Positions 25,514 to 36,487 are shown, counted from the first letter of the stretch. The stretch: 64,000 nt of DNA from Proteiniphilum saccharofermentans (GCF_900095135.1 NZ_LT605205.1:4154001-4218000); one strand, 5' to 3'. Numbers and translations are program-made. The notes: a model not told the origin generated them from the letters alone.

Positions 25514-27856
25514 TCACTCTTTCTTCAACGCATTCACTGGATTCTGGTGCAAAGCCCACAGCGTCACTCCGGATGTAGCCAGAATGGCAATGATGCATTG
25601 GATCAATATGGGAATCACGAACATTGTCCAGTTCAATGAAGTATGATTGCTGTATTCATTTAGCATGTTGGTTGCCATATAATAGATAATGGGGACGGCT
25701 ACGATTCCGGCAATCACAATCCATTTGACAATATCACCTGTCAATAAATTGAATATCGATGAGGAGTTGGCCCCGTTGATCCTGCGGATTCCTATTTCTT
25801 TTGTCCTACGAACCGTCGTATATAAGTGTATGGCTACCAGTCCCAACATAGCAATAAATATCGAAAGCAATGATGCCAATGTGATTACCTTAGAAGTGGT
25901 GGTGAAGGTCTCAAACTTTCCGGTATAGATATCTTCACTCCATGTTGAGTTCAGAATAAAATCGGGATCGAACTGATGAAATACAGCCAATGTTTTTTCG
26001 ATTGCCTCTTTACGGTCTGTTCCCTCCCTGAAACGGATATATATCAAATTGCCTCCGCTTGTTTTACTCAAAGCCATTGGCTCAATTTTATCGGCTGGAA
26101 ATGCATAACAAAAATCTTTTGCAACCCCAACTATTTCGGTAATCCCTCCTGTATACATCACAGATTTCCCGGCAACCGGGTATGATAGCCCCAGCATCTT
26201 GACGGCAGCTTCGTTCAGCACGATCTGATTGACGCTGTCGGGAGCGTTTTCCTTGAAAAAATCACCTTCAAGCAATTGCAGTTCCATCAACTCACATATT
26301 CCCGGCATGATCCGGTATTCTCCGATGCCATGTCTCTCCTCTTTGTTGTCGAGCAGGCTGATCCGCTGTCCGCTGTATCCCCCTCCGAAAGTATGTTGCG
26401 CAGCACTTACCTGTTTTATTTCAGGCACGGAAAGCAATTCCTGTCTTATCGCATCAAAACTATTGTAGATTGTTCTGTTCAGGGGAACAGTCACTACATT
26501 TTCAGGATTATATCCGAGGGGAATATTTTTGAGATAATTGGTCTGGCTGTTGACGATCATGATAAAAGACACAAGCACAATGGTAATGATGGATTGAAAA
26601 ATCACTACGCCCACCATCAACCTGCGTTTTGAAAACCGGATTCTTTTACCCAGGATATCGAGCGGACTGAAGCGACTGAGATATAGCGCAGGATAAAATG
26701 CCGAAGAAACAACGGTCATGATGAAAAGGCCAATGGCCGACAGGATAAAAGAGGGATTCCATAGCTGGGCCATATCAATCTCCCTGTGGATCAATTCCGA
26801 AAAATAGGGAGCAAGTATGATCGTAAGGATCACACCGATGATAAAGGCGATCAATACGATACCTGATACCTCGGAAAAGAACTGACGGACAATATCAGCG
26901 ATAGCCGCACCGTTAGTCTTACGGATACCAATCTCACGCATACGGGTTTCACCCTGCGCGATAAATAGATTGATGAAGTTGCTGACGGCGAGCAGCAATA
27001 TAAACAGTGATAGTCCCGACAGGAGCCAGACGAGGCGTATGTCACCCATCCTTCCAATATTGCCGCTGAATCCATCGGAATGTAAATAAACATCAGTCAG
27101 TTTATCTGTTTTGCCATAAATTTTCGCATTGAATGCTTCGCCGAAAGCAGCAGTGATAGAGGAATATTCTTTCTCGATAGCGATCCTGACATCGCCGGGC
27201 GATGCATCCGGACTGATCAGGTAGTAGGTCAGAAATTCCAATCCCTGCATACCTTCCATCCAATGACTGATGGATTGCATGGGAAGTAATGCATCGAATG
27301 AGAAGTGGGTATTGGCCGGGAGATTCTCAACTACTGCCGAAACAGTATAATCCTGGTCGCTGATTTTGAGTATTTGATTGATCGCACTGTGACTATCTCC
27401 AAAAATTATATCGGCTTGCCGGCGTGTCAGCACAATTGAATTGGTATTGTCCAATGCCGTCTGGGCATTTCCTTCCACAAACGTCATCTGAAATACGTTG
27501 AAAAATTCAGGGTCAACGCATAAAGTACGGACATTCTGAAAACGCTCCTTTTCACGAGTTACCTCTAATGTTCCTCTCCGATAGAGTTGTACAGCTGTTT
27601 CCACCCCAGGAATTTTTGCCGGTAGTTCCGTGTAAGCTTTGCGCATATTGATGGCATAGTTAGTAGTCTGGTCTTTTCCTTCCCAGACGGTAATCAATCG
27701 CACAATCCGTTCGCTGTTCGCAAAATGCTTGTCGTAACTCAATTCATTTACCACGAATAGGATTAGCATAATAGAAACCGCCAATCCGATGGCTAATCCG
27801 GTAATATTCACCCATAAGAAAAATCGGGTACGCTTGTAAGATCTTAGAATGTTCAT
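25514..27856 (-). CDS. MacB/FtsX-like ABC transporter permease
   Basis: The 780-residue protein has the same two-half architecture as its neighbours: a first helix (about 14-36), a core domain, helices near 280-300, 330-350 and 380-400, a second core domain, and three C-terminal helices from about 660. Coupling motifs are REIGIRKTNGAAIADIV in the first half and KEIGIRRINGANSSSIF in the second. The C-terminus is NPVNALKKE. It is 49 bp downstream of the next permease gene. These proteins transmit ATP hydrolysis to the periplasm, and what this set moves is unknown. Confidence 0.92.
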   Translation of the reverse strand: MNILRSYKRTRFFLWVNITGLAIGLAVSIMLILFVVNELSYDKHFANSERIVRLITVWEGKDQTTNYAINMRKAYTELPAKIPGVETAVQLYRRGTLEVTREKERFQNVRTLCVDPEFFNVFQMTFVEGNAQTALDNTNSIVLTRRQADIIFGDSHSAINQILKISDQDYTVSAVVENLPANTHFSFDALLPMQSISHWMEGMQGLEFLTYYLISPDASPGDVRIAIEKEYSSITAAFGEAFNAKIYGKTDKLTDVYLHSDGFSGNIGRMGDIRLVWLLSGLSLFILLLAVSNFINLFIAQGETRMREIGIRKTNGAAIADIVRQFFSEVSGIVLIAFIIGVILTIILAPYFSELIHREIDMAQLWNPSFILSAIGLFIMTVVSSAFYPALYLSRFSPLDILGKRIRFSKRRLMVGVVIFQSIITIVLVSFIMIVNSQTNYLKNIPLGYNPENVVTVPLNRTIYNSFDAIRQELLSVPEIKQVSAAQHTFGGGYSGQRISLLDNKEERHGIGEYRIMPGICELMELQLLEGDFFKENAPDSVNQIVLNEAAVKMLGLSYPVAGKSVMYTGGITEIVGVAKDFCYAFPADKIEPMALSKTSGGNLIYIRFREGTDRKEAIEKTLAVFHQFDPDFILNSTWSEDIYTGKFETFTTTSKVITLASLLSIFIAMLGLVAIHLYTTVRRTKEIGIRRINGANSSSIFNLLTGDIVKWIVIAGIVAVPIIYYMATNMLNEYSNHTSLNWTMFVIPILIQCIIAILATSGVTLWALHQNPVNALKKE

Positions 27857-27905
27857 ATTTTTATTTTAGGGCTCATTATTCTCATTGGCACATTGACACA
27901 TTAAT

Positions 27906-30272
27906 TCACTCTTTCTTCAGCGAATCGACAGGATTCTGGTTGGCTGCTTTCAGACAATTCATACCCACAATCAATTCGATAAACAATACCACAATGACTC
28001 CGCATCCGATAAATAAAAACGGAGACAATCCGATTTTCTCAGTAAAATTCTCCATCCATTTAGATGCCACCAAGGCAGCTGCAACTTCTCCTACCGCGCA
28101 GGCCAACAGAGCAATAACAAGGATATTTTTCATGAATAATCTTAATATCTCGCTCAGGTTTGCCCCATTGATTTTTCTGATCGCAATTTCGGCCCTACGC
28201 CGCAACATTTCACTATTGATGTAACCAATTAACCCTATAAGCGTAATGAGTACGGTAATTAATCCCCCGATAAAAATAGCATCACGGAATCGCCGTTCAC
28301 CCGAATACATCTTTATCATACTGTCGCTGTAAGGCGAAAGTGTGACTTCTTTTTCGGACATGGTTTCCTGCAGGATATCATATACCTGTTCGATGTTCTC
28401 ACCTGTCATTCTTTTGAGCTTGACGATCAACTTGCTATTTGGAGTACCTCTGAAAAACAGTACCGACGGGCGCATATCCTGATCGGAAATTGAACCCAGC
28501 CGGATGTCCGGATATACCCCCACGATTCGGCTCAACCCATGCCAAGTAATAATTATATCCTTCCCAACCACATCGTTCCATCCGGCTATTGCTTTCATTT
28601 TTTCTTTGAATGACCGGCTGACAATCACTTCATTGGGGCTACTGTCAACGTCGAATGATTTCCCTTCGATAATGAGTATTTCCATCAATGGAACGTAATG
28701 CTCGTCTGCCCAGTACATATCGGCAATATTGAACAGTTCACGCTCCTCGCCGGGTATAACCACATTATTACCAGATATACCCTCGAACGGGAGAGTGCTC
28801 GCTGTCGCCACGGATGCCACCTGTGGCAATTGACGTAACCGGTCTATGGCCGTCTGGACAGTACTTTGCGGTACACCGGTAGCATCTGCATGTAAGACGT
28901 TCTTATAAGAGTAACCCGGGTTATCATTGGTCATCAGATTATATTGTTTGCTGACAATGACTAACAACGAAAAAAGGAATGCTGCCGCAGCGAATTGCAC
29001 CGAAAGTAATATCAGTTTCCATCTTGCCCGGATCTGTCCTGTACCCCGAAAAATGCTTGCCACAGGAATACGGGATAAAATATAAGCGGGAGCAAATGCG
29101 GTAAATAGAAAGATGAGAATGGCAATTACCGCCAGATAGAGGGAAGAACGGAGACTAAACAATGAAACCAATGATGCAGAAAGCATATTCTCTATCGTTC
29201 CCCTGAAACTGAATACAAGTAAACCGGCAAGCAGCAGGGATAAGACAAAATGAAGTAATGTCTCGGTCATTATTAAACTACCCACATTCCGGTTTTCAGC
29301 CCCATAACATTTATATACTGCTATCTCCCTTGAACGGCCTACCAATGCGGTGATCACAATCAGTACATAATTCAGGATAGCGGTAAGAATCAGTGCGAAA
29401 GCTATAATTGTAAGCAGTAGTGTCATCCTCTTGACCTCGGGAGAGCCGCTATGAATTGATTTTAATGGCTGAAAAGCATAGGTGAGAGTCCAACCGTTTT
29501 TAGCCTCTACCGACTCTATGTCCTGATGTTTCTTTTGCATACTCCGGACGGCAAGAGCCAGTTTTGTGGGATCAGTCCCCGGATGCAGTTTCACATACGC
29601 CCGATAGCGGTCATTTCCCAGCCAATTTTCCCGTCCGTCTAAACTGAAAAAAGAGGGTAGCGAATTGAGTGACACAATCACATCATAACGTTGATGGGAG
29701 TTTTCAGGGACATCCCTGTATATCCCTCCTATGATCAATTCTCTACCGGGATAGGTTTCTAATTGTATCTGTTTTCCCATTACATCACCTCCCATCTTTT
29801 CTGCTATGGACTTAGAAACCATAGCGTACATCGGTCGGGACAGTATCTCCTTTGCATTACCTGTGACCACCGGACGGGGAAGCACATCAAAGAAACAGCT
29901 GTCAGCCATGATAAAGGTTCCTTTGTACCGTTTTTTATCAGATGTGGAGAAAACAGCATCTTCATCGGTCAAAGGTGTAAACCGCGTTGCCATTTCAACT
30001 TCCGGGAGCTCTGCTTTCATGCCGAGAGCTATTGCGCCACTGACTTGCCCCCATTGATCCAGTCCTGTCTCATTCGTTCTTCCTGATAAGATTGACCAAA
30101 TCTGATAAATACGGTCTGCATCGGGATAAAAATCGTCATAATTGCGCTCAAAACTTACCTTTGAGAGAAGTACCAGTCCGACTGCCAAACCAAATCCCAA
30201 CGAGAGAATCTTTATCAGGTTGTTTTGCTTCTTTCGGAACAGGTTACGATATGCTAGTTTTAGGTTGTTCAT
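27906..30272 (-). CDS. MacB/FtsX-like ABC transporter permease
   Basis: The 788-residue protein has a first helix (about 20-42), a periplasmic core, helices near 285-310, 340-360 and 375-400, a second core, and last helices from about 675. The first-half coupling motif REIAVYKCYGAENRNVG is more divergent than in its neighbours. The second-half motif is AEIAIRKINGANLSEIL. The C-terminus NPVDSLKKE is shared with the array. A duplicated MacB-like permease is certain; partner and substrate are not. Confidence 0.91.
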   Translation of the reverse strand: MNNLKLAYRNLFRKKQNNLIKILSLGFGLAVGLVLLSKVSFERNYDDFYPDADRIYQIWSILSGRTNETGLDQWGQVSGAIALGMKAELPEVEMATRFTPLTDEDAVFSTSDKKRYKGTFIMADSCFFDVLPRPVVTGNAKEILSRPMYAMVSKSIAEKMGGDVMGKQIQLETYPGRELIIGGIYRDVPENSHQRYDVIVSLNSLPSFFSLDGRENWLGNDRYRAYVKLHPGTDPTKLALAVRSMQKKHQDIESVEAKNGWTLTYAFQPLKSIHSGSPEVKRMTLLLTIIAFALILTAILNYVLIVITALVGRSREIAVYKCYGAENRNVGSLIMTETLLHFVLSLLLAGLLVFSFRGTIENMLSASLVSLFSLRSSLYLAVIAILIFLFTAFAPAYILSRIPVASIFRGTGQIRARWKLILLSVQFAAAAFLFSLLVIVSKQYNLMTNDNPGYSYKNVLHADATGVPQSTVQTAIDRLRQLPQVASVATASTLPFEGISGNNVVIPGEERELFNIADMYWADEHYVPLMEILIIEGKSFDVDSSPNEVIVSRSFKEKMKAIAGWNDVVGKDIIITWHGLSRIVGVYPDIRLGSISDQDMRPSVLFFRGTPNSKLIVKLKRMTGENIEQVYDILQETMSEKEVTLSPYSDSMIKMYSGERRFRDAIFIGGLITVLITLIGLIGYINSEMLRRRAEIAIRKINGANLSEILRLFMKNILVIALLACAVGEVAAALVASKWMENFTEKIGLSPFLFIGCGVIVVLFIELIVGMNCLKAANQNPVDSLKKE

Positions 30273-30381
30273 ATTGTTTCTTAAGAATCAAGAGCCAAGA
30301 ATCAAGACATGAAAGTAAAATTTTCACTTTTCCTTATATTAGTCTCATTATTCACTACTTCACGAAGATCGGGACAAGTTG

Positions 30382-30397
30382 TCCCGATTTATCGGGA
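30382..30397. repeat. REP-like palindrome TCCCGATTTATCGGGA, copy 2
   Basis: This is identical to the copy at 25476. It overlaps a second palindrome (ATCGGGACAAGTTGTCCCGAT, with one central base unpaired) at 30368-30387. It sits in the 187-bp gap between two permease genes, followed by the same GGCACATTA word. Confidence 0.8.
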
Positions 30398-30459
30398 TTG
30401 GTATATTGGCACATTAAGTTCATTATCATATCATCACATCAGTAAATCATCACTTCAAT

Positions 30460-32793
30460 TTACTCCGTTTTCAGAGAATTCACCGGATTAGCGATAGCGG
30501 CACGCCAACTCTGACCGCTTACGGTCAGTACCACGATAAACAAGACAATAATTCCGGATAACGGGAAAATCCACCAATGTAAAGGTACTTTATAGGAGAA
30601 GTTCTCCAACCATTTCATGATTGCGTAGTATGCCACCGGTGTCGCTATGAGAAATGCGATGCACAGTTGTAGTAAAACCGTACGATTCAGCATGAACAGG
30701 ATCTCTTTCTCGGTTGATCCGTTGATTTTCCGGATGGCTATTTCCTTTGATTTGGATTTCGCGTCAAACAGTATCAGGCCATAAACCCCCATAACGGCTA
30801 TTGCTACGATGACTAATCCGAAAATAGCAATCAAGGAGGCCATATTTGTTTCGGTCTTGTATAGCTTATCCATCTCCCCATCCAGAAAATGCACCTCGAA
30901 CGGGTCTTGACTGAACTTTTTCCAGGTACTTTCAATATAATCCAAGCTCCCTTTCACGTCATTGCCCGAAAGTTTAATCATAAAAGTATTGAAATTCTGC
31001 CATCTGCTAAGCACACCGAAAGCCATTGGAGAGATGCTTTCGTGCAGCGTCTCGAAATTGATATCTTGGGCAATTGCCTGTATGCGCCCCGGCCCGAACG
31101 CGTCGAAATCTTTCCCTACTATATCGCCTGTAAATTCATATTTCTTCAGGAACGTTTCGTTGACTACGATCTGCGATACCACCGAATCCATCTGTTCCGG
31201 TTTGCGTCCTTCAAGGATCTTGATATCGAAGAAATCGAAAAACCTGTTATCGACCGACCATACCCTGAGATTGATCTGTTTCCCTTCAAACTCCCTTCCC
31301 CACGACATGCCTATTCTTCCGGGTATGTCGCGCGTAATAGTATAGTCCTTTATACGTGAATCACGTAGCAGCTCCTGCCCGAAAGTCTGCGCTTCACGGC
31401 CAAGCCCGGAAAGGGGGACATACACCACGTTCTCTTTGGATATTCCCCAGTCGTAGCGCAGCATATAGTCGTTTTGTTGCTTTATGAACATGGTTACACC
31501 GATCAGGCTGATGGCCGTGGCGAACTGGAAAACAATCAGTGTGTTGCGCAGTTTTACACTTCGCTTATTCAACGAAAAAGACCCTTTCAGTGCTTCCGAT
31601 TCGTCAACCGAGGTGCAGTAACGCATCGTATAAAGTCCTATAAGAAAGGATGCGATGAGTAAAATCAGGGATACGGCTATCAGCAAGGGAAGATGGTGCC
31701 CAAATGACAGATCGGCAGCGAATATCTCTTTTGCGAATGTGGTGGTTCTGAGGTAGAATATCGCGATCAGGGCGATAATGATTGAAATCAGGGTAAAGAA
31801 CACGCTTTCCGTTGCCACCGTTAATTTCAACTTCGTTTTGTCAACCCCCAGAATCTTACGGATATTGATGCTGCGTACGCGGGCGGGTGCCATCGCTACA
31901 GACAGGTTCACAAAGTTTACAAATGCGATAAAAACCGTAATTATTCCTATCGCCAGCAACGTATAGGTTGTGTTGATGCGTTTGCTGCCTCCTTTTCCGG
32001 CATTGTTCAGATACAGATCGCCGGGAGGAGTCAGTCGTAATTCGATTCTCTTGTCTGGGTTCTCTTCATTGTGTTTGGCCCATCCTTCACCGAGGATCTC
32101 TTTATTGTTCAGCTTTTCCTGAATGGCTGTATGATCCCCCTTGCTTACCAGGAAATAAGAGTTGAAACTCCATTCCGTCTCATCATTTTCAGGCAGGTGG
32201 GTAAACAACCCGTTCGGCAGGCTGCTGTTGTCGGGGAAATCTTTATAGACGGCAGCGATCATCAGTTCATTCTTATTATACCGGAAACGCATGGTTTTTC
32301 CGACCGGATTTTCATCTCCGAACACGCGTAGGGCCGTTTTTTCGGAAATCATCGCCTTGCCGGGTTGTGAGAAAAGGGCGGTTGTGTCGCCGGATAGAAT
32401 CTCAGGGGTGAATATGTCAAAGAATCCGGGCGTTGTGCGGGAGAGGTATATTGAATAGGTTTCCGGCGACGTAACACCCTTGTCAATATCGAATTTCTGC
32501 TCTCCCCAAAATGCTGCCATACAATAATTTTCAATCTCGGGAGCAGCCTGCGCGATCCGTGCCGGGATCTGAAAGTTTACGTTTGTAGCCGCCGCTCCTG
32601 TGTTTACATTGTATTGGTTGAATTGAAGCAGCTTATCCGTGTTTTTATATGACCTGTCATAGGTAAAGTCATAATGTACCTGTATGGCTACAATAAAGAA
32701 TACGATCAACGCCACGGACAGCCCGACAATATTGATCAGGGAGGATGACTTGAAAGTCTTCAGCAGGCCGAAAAAGTTTTTAAAGATATTCAT
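30460..32793 (-). CDS. MacB/FtsX-like ABC transporter permease
   Basis: The 777-residue protein follows the common plan: first helix (about 18-40), core domain, helices near 275-300, 325-350 and 365-390, second core, and C-terminal helices from about 660. The segment RINTTYTLLAIGI followed by MAPARVRSINIRKILG is nearly shared with the gene at 32961-35273. These two are therefore the closest pair and probably a recent duplication. The second-half motif is KEIAIRKINGSTEKEIL and the C-terminus NPVNSLKTE. It lies between two repeat-filled gaps. Confidence 0.92.
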   Translation of the reverse strand: MNIFKNFFGLLKTFKSSSLINIVGLSVALIVFFIVAIQVHYDFTYDRSYKNTDKLLQFNQYNVNTGAAATNVNFQIPARIAQAAPEIENYCMAAFWGEQKFDIDKGVTSPETYSIYLSRTTPGFFDIFTPEILSGDTTALFSQPGKAMISEKTALRVFGDENPVGKTMRFRYNKNELMIAAVYKDFPDNSSLPNGLFTHLPENDETEWSFNSYFLVSKGDHTAIQEKLNNKEILGEGWAKHNEENPDKRIELRLTPPGDLYLNNAGKGGSKRINTTYTLLAIGIITVFIAFVNFVNLSVAMAPARVRSINIRKILGVDKTKLKLTVATESVFFTLISIIIALIAIFYLRTTTFAKEIFAADLSFGHHLPLLIAVSLILLIASFLIGLYTMRYCTSVDESEALKGSFSLNKRSVKLRNTLIVFQFATAISLIGVTMFIKQQNDYMLRYDWGISKENVVYVPLSGLGREAQTFGQELLRDSRIKDYTITRDIPGRIGMSWGREFEGKQINLRVWSVDNRFFDFFDIKILEGRKPEQMDSVVSQIVVNETFLKKYEFTGDIVGKDFDAFGPGRIQAIAQDINFETLHESISPMAFGVLSRWQNFNTFMIKLSGNDVKGSLDYIESTWKKFSQDPFEVHFLDGEMDKLYKTETNMASLIAIFGLVIVAIAVMGVYGLILFDAKSKSKEIAIRKINGSTEKEILFMLNRTVLLQLCIAFLIATPVAYYAIMKWLENFSYKVPLHWWIFPLSGIIVLFIVVLTVSGQSWRAAIANPVNSLKTE

Positions 32794-32913
32794 ATCACTG
32801 TTTTTTTAAGAGCCAAGACTGTTAGAACCCGGAACCTAAGCTAATGTGCTAATCTATTAATGTGGCAATATGCCAATTAAATCGCAAATGATTAAATTAT
32901 TAGTCGCTACTTG

Positions 32914-32929
32914 TCCCGATTTATCGGGA
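32914..32929. repeat. REP-like palindrome TCCCGATTTATCGGGA, copy 3
   Basis: This is identical to copies 1 and 2, in the gap between the permease genes at 30460 and 32961. It is again preceded by CTACTTG and followed by a GGCACATTAGTCT word. Confidence 0.8.
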
Positions 32930-32960
32930 TTAGGCACATTAGTCTCATTGGTACATTGGT

Positions 32961-35273
32961 TTATTCCGTTTTCAGTGAATCCACAGGGTTGGCGATTGCG
33001 GCCCTGTAGCTTTGCCAGCTTACGGTTACAACCGAAATAAGCAGCACAAGAAGACCTGAACCAACAAAGAGCCACCAGGGAATCTGTGCTTTGTAGGCAA
33101 ATCGATCCATCCAGTTGTTGATAACCAGAAGTGATACTGGAACTGCCACCACAAAAGAGACCAACAACAGCCGAAGCATATTCCGGTTGAGTAATTGTAA
33201 TATCTCACCTTCGTCTGCTCCATTGATTTTCCGGATAGCAATTTCTTTTGTCTTGTAGCGTGTATTGAACAATACCAGACCATATACGCCCATCATAGCA
33301 ATAAGTACTGAAATAAGCCCGAAAGCACTGATTAAGTTGCCTGTATTGATCTCATTTTTATATAAGTTATCCATTGTAGTATCCAGAAACCTCAGGTTGA
33401 ATGGCCTGTAGCTGAATTTTTTCCATGTTTGCTCTATCCGCGTGATATTGGCAGGAAGATCATTACCGGAAAGTTTTAGGTAAAGGTACTGGTAGTTGCT
33501 TTTTTCAGGGAAAACAACAAACGCCATCGGTTTTATCGGTTCATGCAGCGATTCGAAGTTGATATTTTCCACTACACCGAGAATATTGGAGGGGCTGAAT
33601 CCCTCGAACTCCTTCCCAATAATATCTTCGGTAAAATCATTTACTCTCATGAATTCCTGATTGAAGATGATCTTTTCCCGATCCCTCTCTTCTGGGAAAT
33701 TATCTCCCGCGACCATTTTCACCCCGAAGAAATCGAAGAAATTGGGTGTTACAGGCCAAATATGAAAGTAGTCTATGTATTTTCCTTCAAAATTCCGGCT
33801 CCAACTCATACCGATCCTGCCGGGCAAATTCCATGATAACGTGTAATCGATGACGGAGCCGTTTTGTTTCAGTTCGTCTCCCAACAGTTCGAGGTCGATA
33901 CTGGGGTTACCCTCGTGGAGATAAGCAATGTTCTCCTTCTGAAATCCCCACGAGTAGTTTTGCATGTAATCGTTCTGCATCTTTATCATCCCCGAGATGC
34001 AGATCAACGCGATGGAGGCTGTAAACTGGAATAAGATCAGTGAATTCCTAAGTATCACGCCTTTAGGTGAAAGGAAGAAAGACCCTTTCATGGCGAATGC
34101 TTCATTAAAAGAGGTGGTATAAATGGCCGGATAAATACCGATAATTAATGAGAGGCAGAGAATTGAAGCTGAAATGACGGTGATAAGCTGCCGGTTGTTT
34201 TCAATGGAGAGGTCGGCCACAAAATTGGATGCCAATCCTGATCCTTTGAAATAGTGCAGGCAGACCAGGGAAAGGGCGAGGGAAAAGAGGGTAAACAGTA
34301 CTGCCTCTGCCGCGATGGCCAAACGAAGCCGCATAGGATCTATTCCGAAAATCTTATGGATATTGACGTTTCTTATTCTGGCTGGTGCCATAGAAATGGC
34401 AAAATTAGTGTAGTTGATAAATGCAATCAACAAAAGGATGATTCCGATAGCCAACAGTGACAGGGTGGTATTGATTCGTTTATTGTATCCGTACAGGTAA
34501 ATATTTTTCAGCGCCGGAAGCTGGTATTCGATTTTCTCCTCAGGATTTTCACTGAATTTACGAAACATCTCTTCGCCCCAAATGTCTGCACTGTTAAGCT
34601 TCTCCATCACGCTGTCGATACTTCCCGGCTCAATAAGAAAATAACCTTGGTAGTTCCAGTTGGAAGGATTATTCGGGAACATATAACTAAATATGCCGTT
34701 GCGGAGCGTACAATTCTCAGGGAAATCCTTATAGACAGCCGCAATGGTAAATGTCGACTGTCCGGATTGGAGTGTTTGTCCCAACGGATTCCTATCTCCA
34801 AAAATTTGTTTGGCAGTTTCCTCTGATATCAATGCCTTACCTTGTACATCAAATATTTTTTCGATGCTACCGGAGATTATTTCGGGTGTAAAAACATCGA
34901 AAAATCCTTGTGTAGCCTGTGCATACCACGTGGTATGCACACTTCTTTCTCCGTCCACTTCGGCGGTCACTTCCATTCGATTCGTTTGCTGCAGCAGACA
35001 ATAGGCTTTCACCTCGGGGATCTTATCCTTTATTTCTTCGGGCAACACTTGGTTGATGGTCCAGAAGCTACTGCCATTGGCATGATGATAGCGGATGAAC
35101 TGGTGTATTTCATTGGAATGTTCAAAGTTTTTATTGAAACTGAAATCATAATACACCTGAATCGCAATCACAAAAAAGGCGGTGAATGCCACGGTAAAAC
35201 CTGCAATATTGAAAAAGAATACCGCTTTTGATGATTTTACAAATTGCTTGAAATTATTGATAATTAGCTTCAT
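32961..35273 (-). CDS. MacB/FtsX-like ABC transporter permease
   Basis: The 770-residue protein has a first helix near 18-40, a core domain, helices near 270-295, 320-345 and 360-385, a second core, and C-terminal helices from about 655. RINTTLSLLAIGI and MAPARIRNVNIHKIFG tie it to the 30460 gene. The coupling motif is KEIAIRKINGADEGEIL and the C-terminus NPVDSLKTE. It lies 30 bp downstream of the truncated membrane-fusion gene and is the first intact gene of the leftward array. Confidence 0.92.
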   Translation of the reverse strand: MKLIINNFKQFVKSSKAVFFFNIAGFTVAFTAFFVIAIQVYYDFSFNKNFEHSNEIHQFIRYHHANGSSFWTINQVLPEEIKDKIPEVKAYCLLQQTNRMEVTAEVDGERSVHTTWYAQATQGFFDVFTPEIISGSIEKIFDVQGKALISEETAKQIFGDRNPLGQTLQSGQSTFTIAAVYKDFPENCTLRNGIFSYMFPNNPSNWNYQGYFLIEPGSIDSVMEKLNSADIWGEEMFRKFSENPEEKIEYQLPALKNIYLYGYNKRINTTLSLLAIGIILLLIAFINYTNFAISMAPARIRNVNIHKIFGIDPMRLRLAIAAEAVLFTLFSLALSLVCLHYFKGSGLASNFVADLSIENNRQLITVISASILCLSLIIGIYPAIYTTSFNEAFAMKGSFFLSPKGVILRNSLILFQFTASIALICISGMIKMQNDYMQNYSWGFQKENIAYLHEGNPSIDLELLGDELKQNGSVIDYTLSWNLPGRIGMSWSRNFEGKYIDYFHIWPVTPNFFDFFGVKMVAGDNFPEERDREKIIFNQEFMRVNDFTEDIIGKEFEGFSPSNILGVVENINFESLHEPIKPMAFVVFPEKSNYQYLYLKLSGNDLPANITRIEQTWKKFSYRPFNLRFLDTTMDNLYKNEINTGNLISAFGLISVLIAMMGVYGLVLFNTRYKTKEIAIRKINGADEGEILQLLNRNMLRLLLVSFVVAVPVSLLVINNWMDRFAYKAQIPWWLFVGSGLLVLLISVVTVSWQSYRAAIANPVDSLKTE

Positions 35274-35303
35274 TAGTCTTATTATTCATATTGGCACATT
35301 AAT

Positions 35304-36296
35304 CTATTTCAAAATCAATTCTTCGGCGGTACCGAATGTTTCGTAGCTGGAAGTGATCACTTTTTCACCCGGCTCGAGTCCGCTTGTTACCTCGTAATAG
35401 TTGGGATTTTGCCGTCCGATGGTGATCCTGCGTTTCACGGCTTTCTTTCCGTCGGGTGTGACGACGAAGATCCATTGTCCGCCGGTGGTCTGATAGAACG
35501 GCCCGCGGGGTATCAGGACTGCTTCCACCGGCTGTCCCAATTGCAGGCTGATATAATAGGTTTGTCCGGCACGGATATTGTCGGGACGCTCACCCTCGAA
35601 CATGAATTCGGTTCTGAACTGCTTGTCGCGCACTTCAGGGAATACTTTCCGGACACGTAGTGCGAAGTTTTTATCCTGCCGTTCAAACGTGGCATCCAAT
35701 CCGGCTCTCACCCGGTCGATATAATGTTCATCGATCATGGCTTCTACTTTGAAGTCGGACAATACGCTGATCTGTCCGATACGCCCTCCTGTAGGGATAT
35801 TTTGTCCGATCTCCACATCCAGCAGGCCTAACTGGCCGTCTACCGGTGCCTTGATATTCAGGTTCTCGCTCCGTTGGCGAATCAACATCAGGTTCTGGCG
35901 CATATTGTGCAAACTCTCCTCCATCTGGTCGATTTGTACGGTGCGGTAGAGAGAGTCCTGCTTCTGCCGTTCCACGACCAACTGTCGCCCGTCTACGGCA
36001 AATTCATAGTCCTCTTTTGCCTGTAGATAGTCTTCTTTGGAAGCCAACTCCTCTTCGTATAGTTTTTTGTATTGTTCATATTTGCGCTGTTTGCGGGTAA
36101 CGTCCAAGTCGAGTTGTAGTTTTTCCTTTTTCAGTGTCAGTCGGTCCTGCTCCATAGCTACCTGTGTGTTACGCAGGAAATTCTGCTTCTCGGCCAGTTG
36201 AGCCTCGCTGTCGAGTATATTCAGGCTCAGCATCGGGTTGCTCAGACGGACAATCACATCACCTTTATGCACGTTGGCACCCTCTTCCACATTCAA
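35304..36296 (-). pseudogene. Periplasmic adaptor (HlyD/RND-type membrane-fusion protein), 5'-truncated
   Basis: The readable part (330 residues) begins inside a biotinyl-lipoyl half motif (VEEGANVHKGDVIVRLSNPML). It continues through a long alpha-hairpin (about 25-120), the second lipoyl half (LNIKAPVDGQLG), a beta-barrel and the membrane-proximal domain. Intact relatives carry about 85 further N-terminal residues with an inner-membrane helix. Here an in-frame TGA (36300-36302) lies two codons before the only possible start, a TTG at 36296. Upstream is intergenic word sequence (TTTGAATCTTGAAT), not coding. I therefore call it a 5' deletion. Without an anchor or export signal the product should not work. 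No outer-membrane TolC-like gene is present either, and the deletion may have removed it. Confidence 0.75.
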
Positions 36297-36487
36297 GATT
36301 CAAAATAGAGAAAAGTGAAAAATTCGGGATATTGGAATTGGGATCTCGGAAATAGAATGTGTAATTTCTGTTATATTGATTCATTGGCAATTAGTCATTG
36401 ATAATTGGGAATTGAACTTATGGACTTCTCCATCTCTTCCCTTCTTGATTTCCGACTTCTTAGTTCTGACTTCTAATTTCAAACAAA

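Noticed and set aside
36383-36402. TTGGCAATTAGTCATTGAT as a sigma-54 promoter for the NtrC-type pair or the ABC array.
   Set aside because: The GG is not followed by GC at the required 10-bp distance, and the sequence is one of the common intergenic words.
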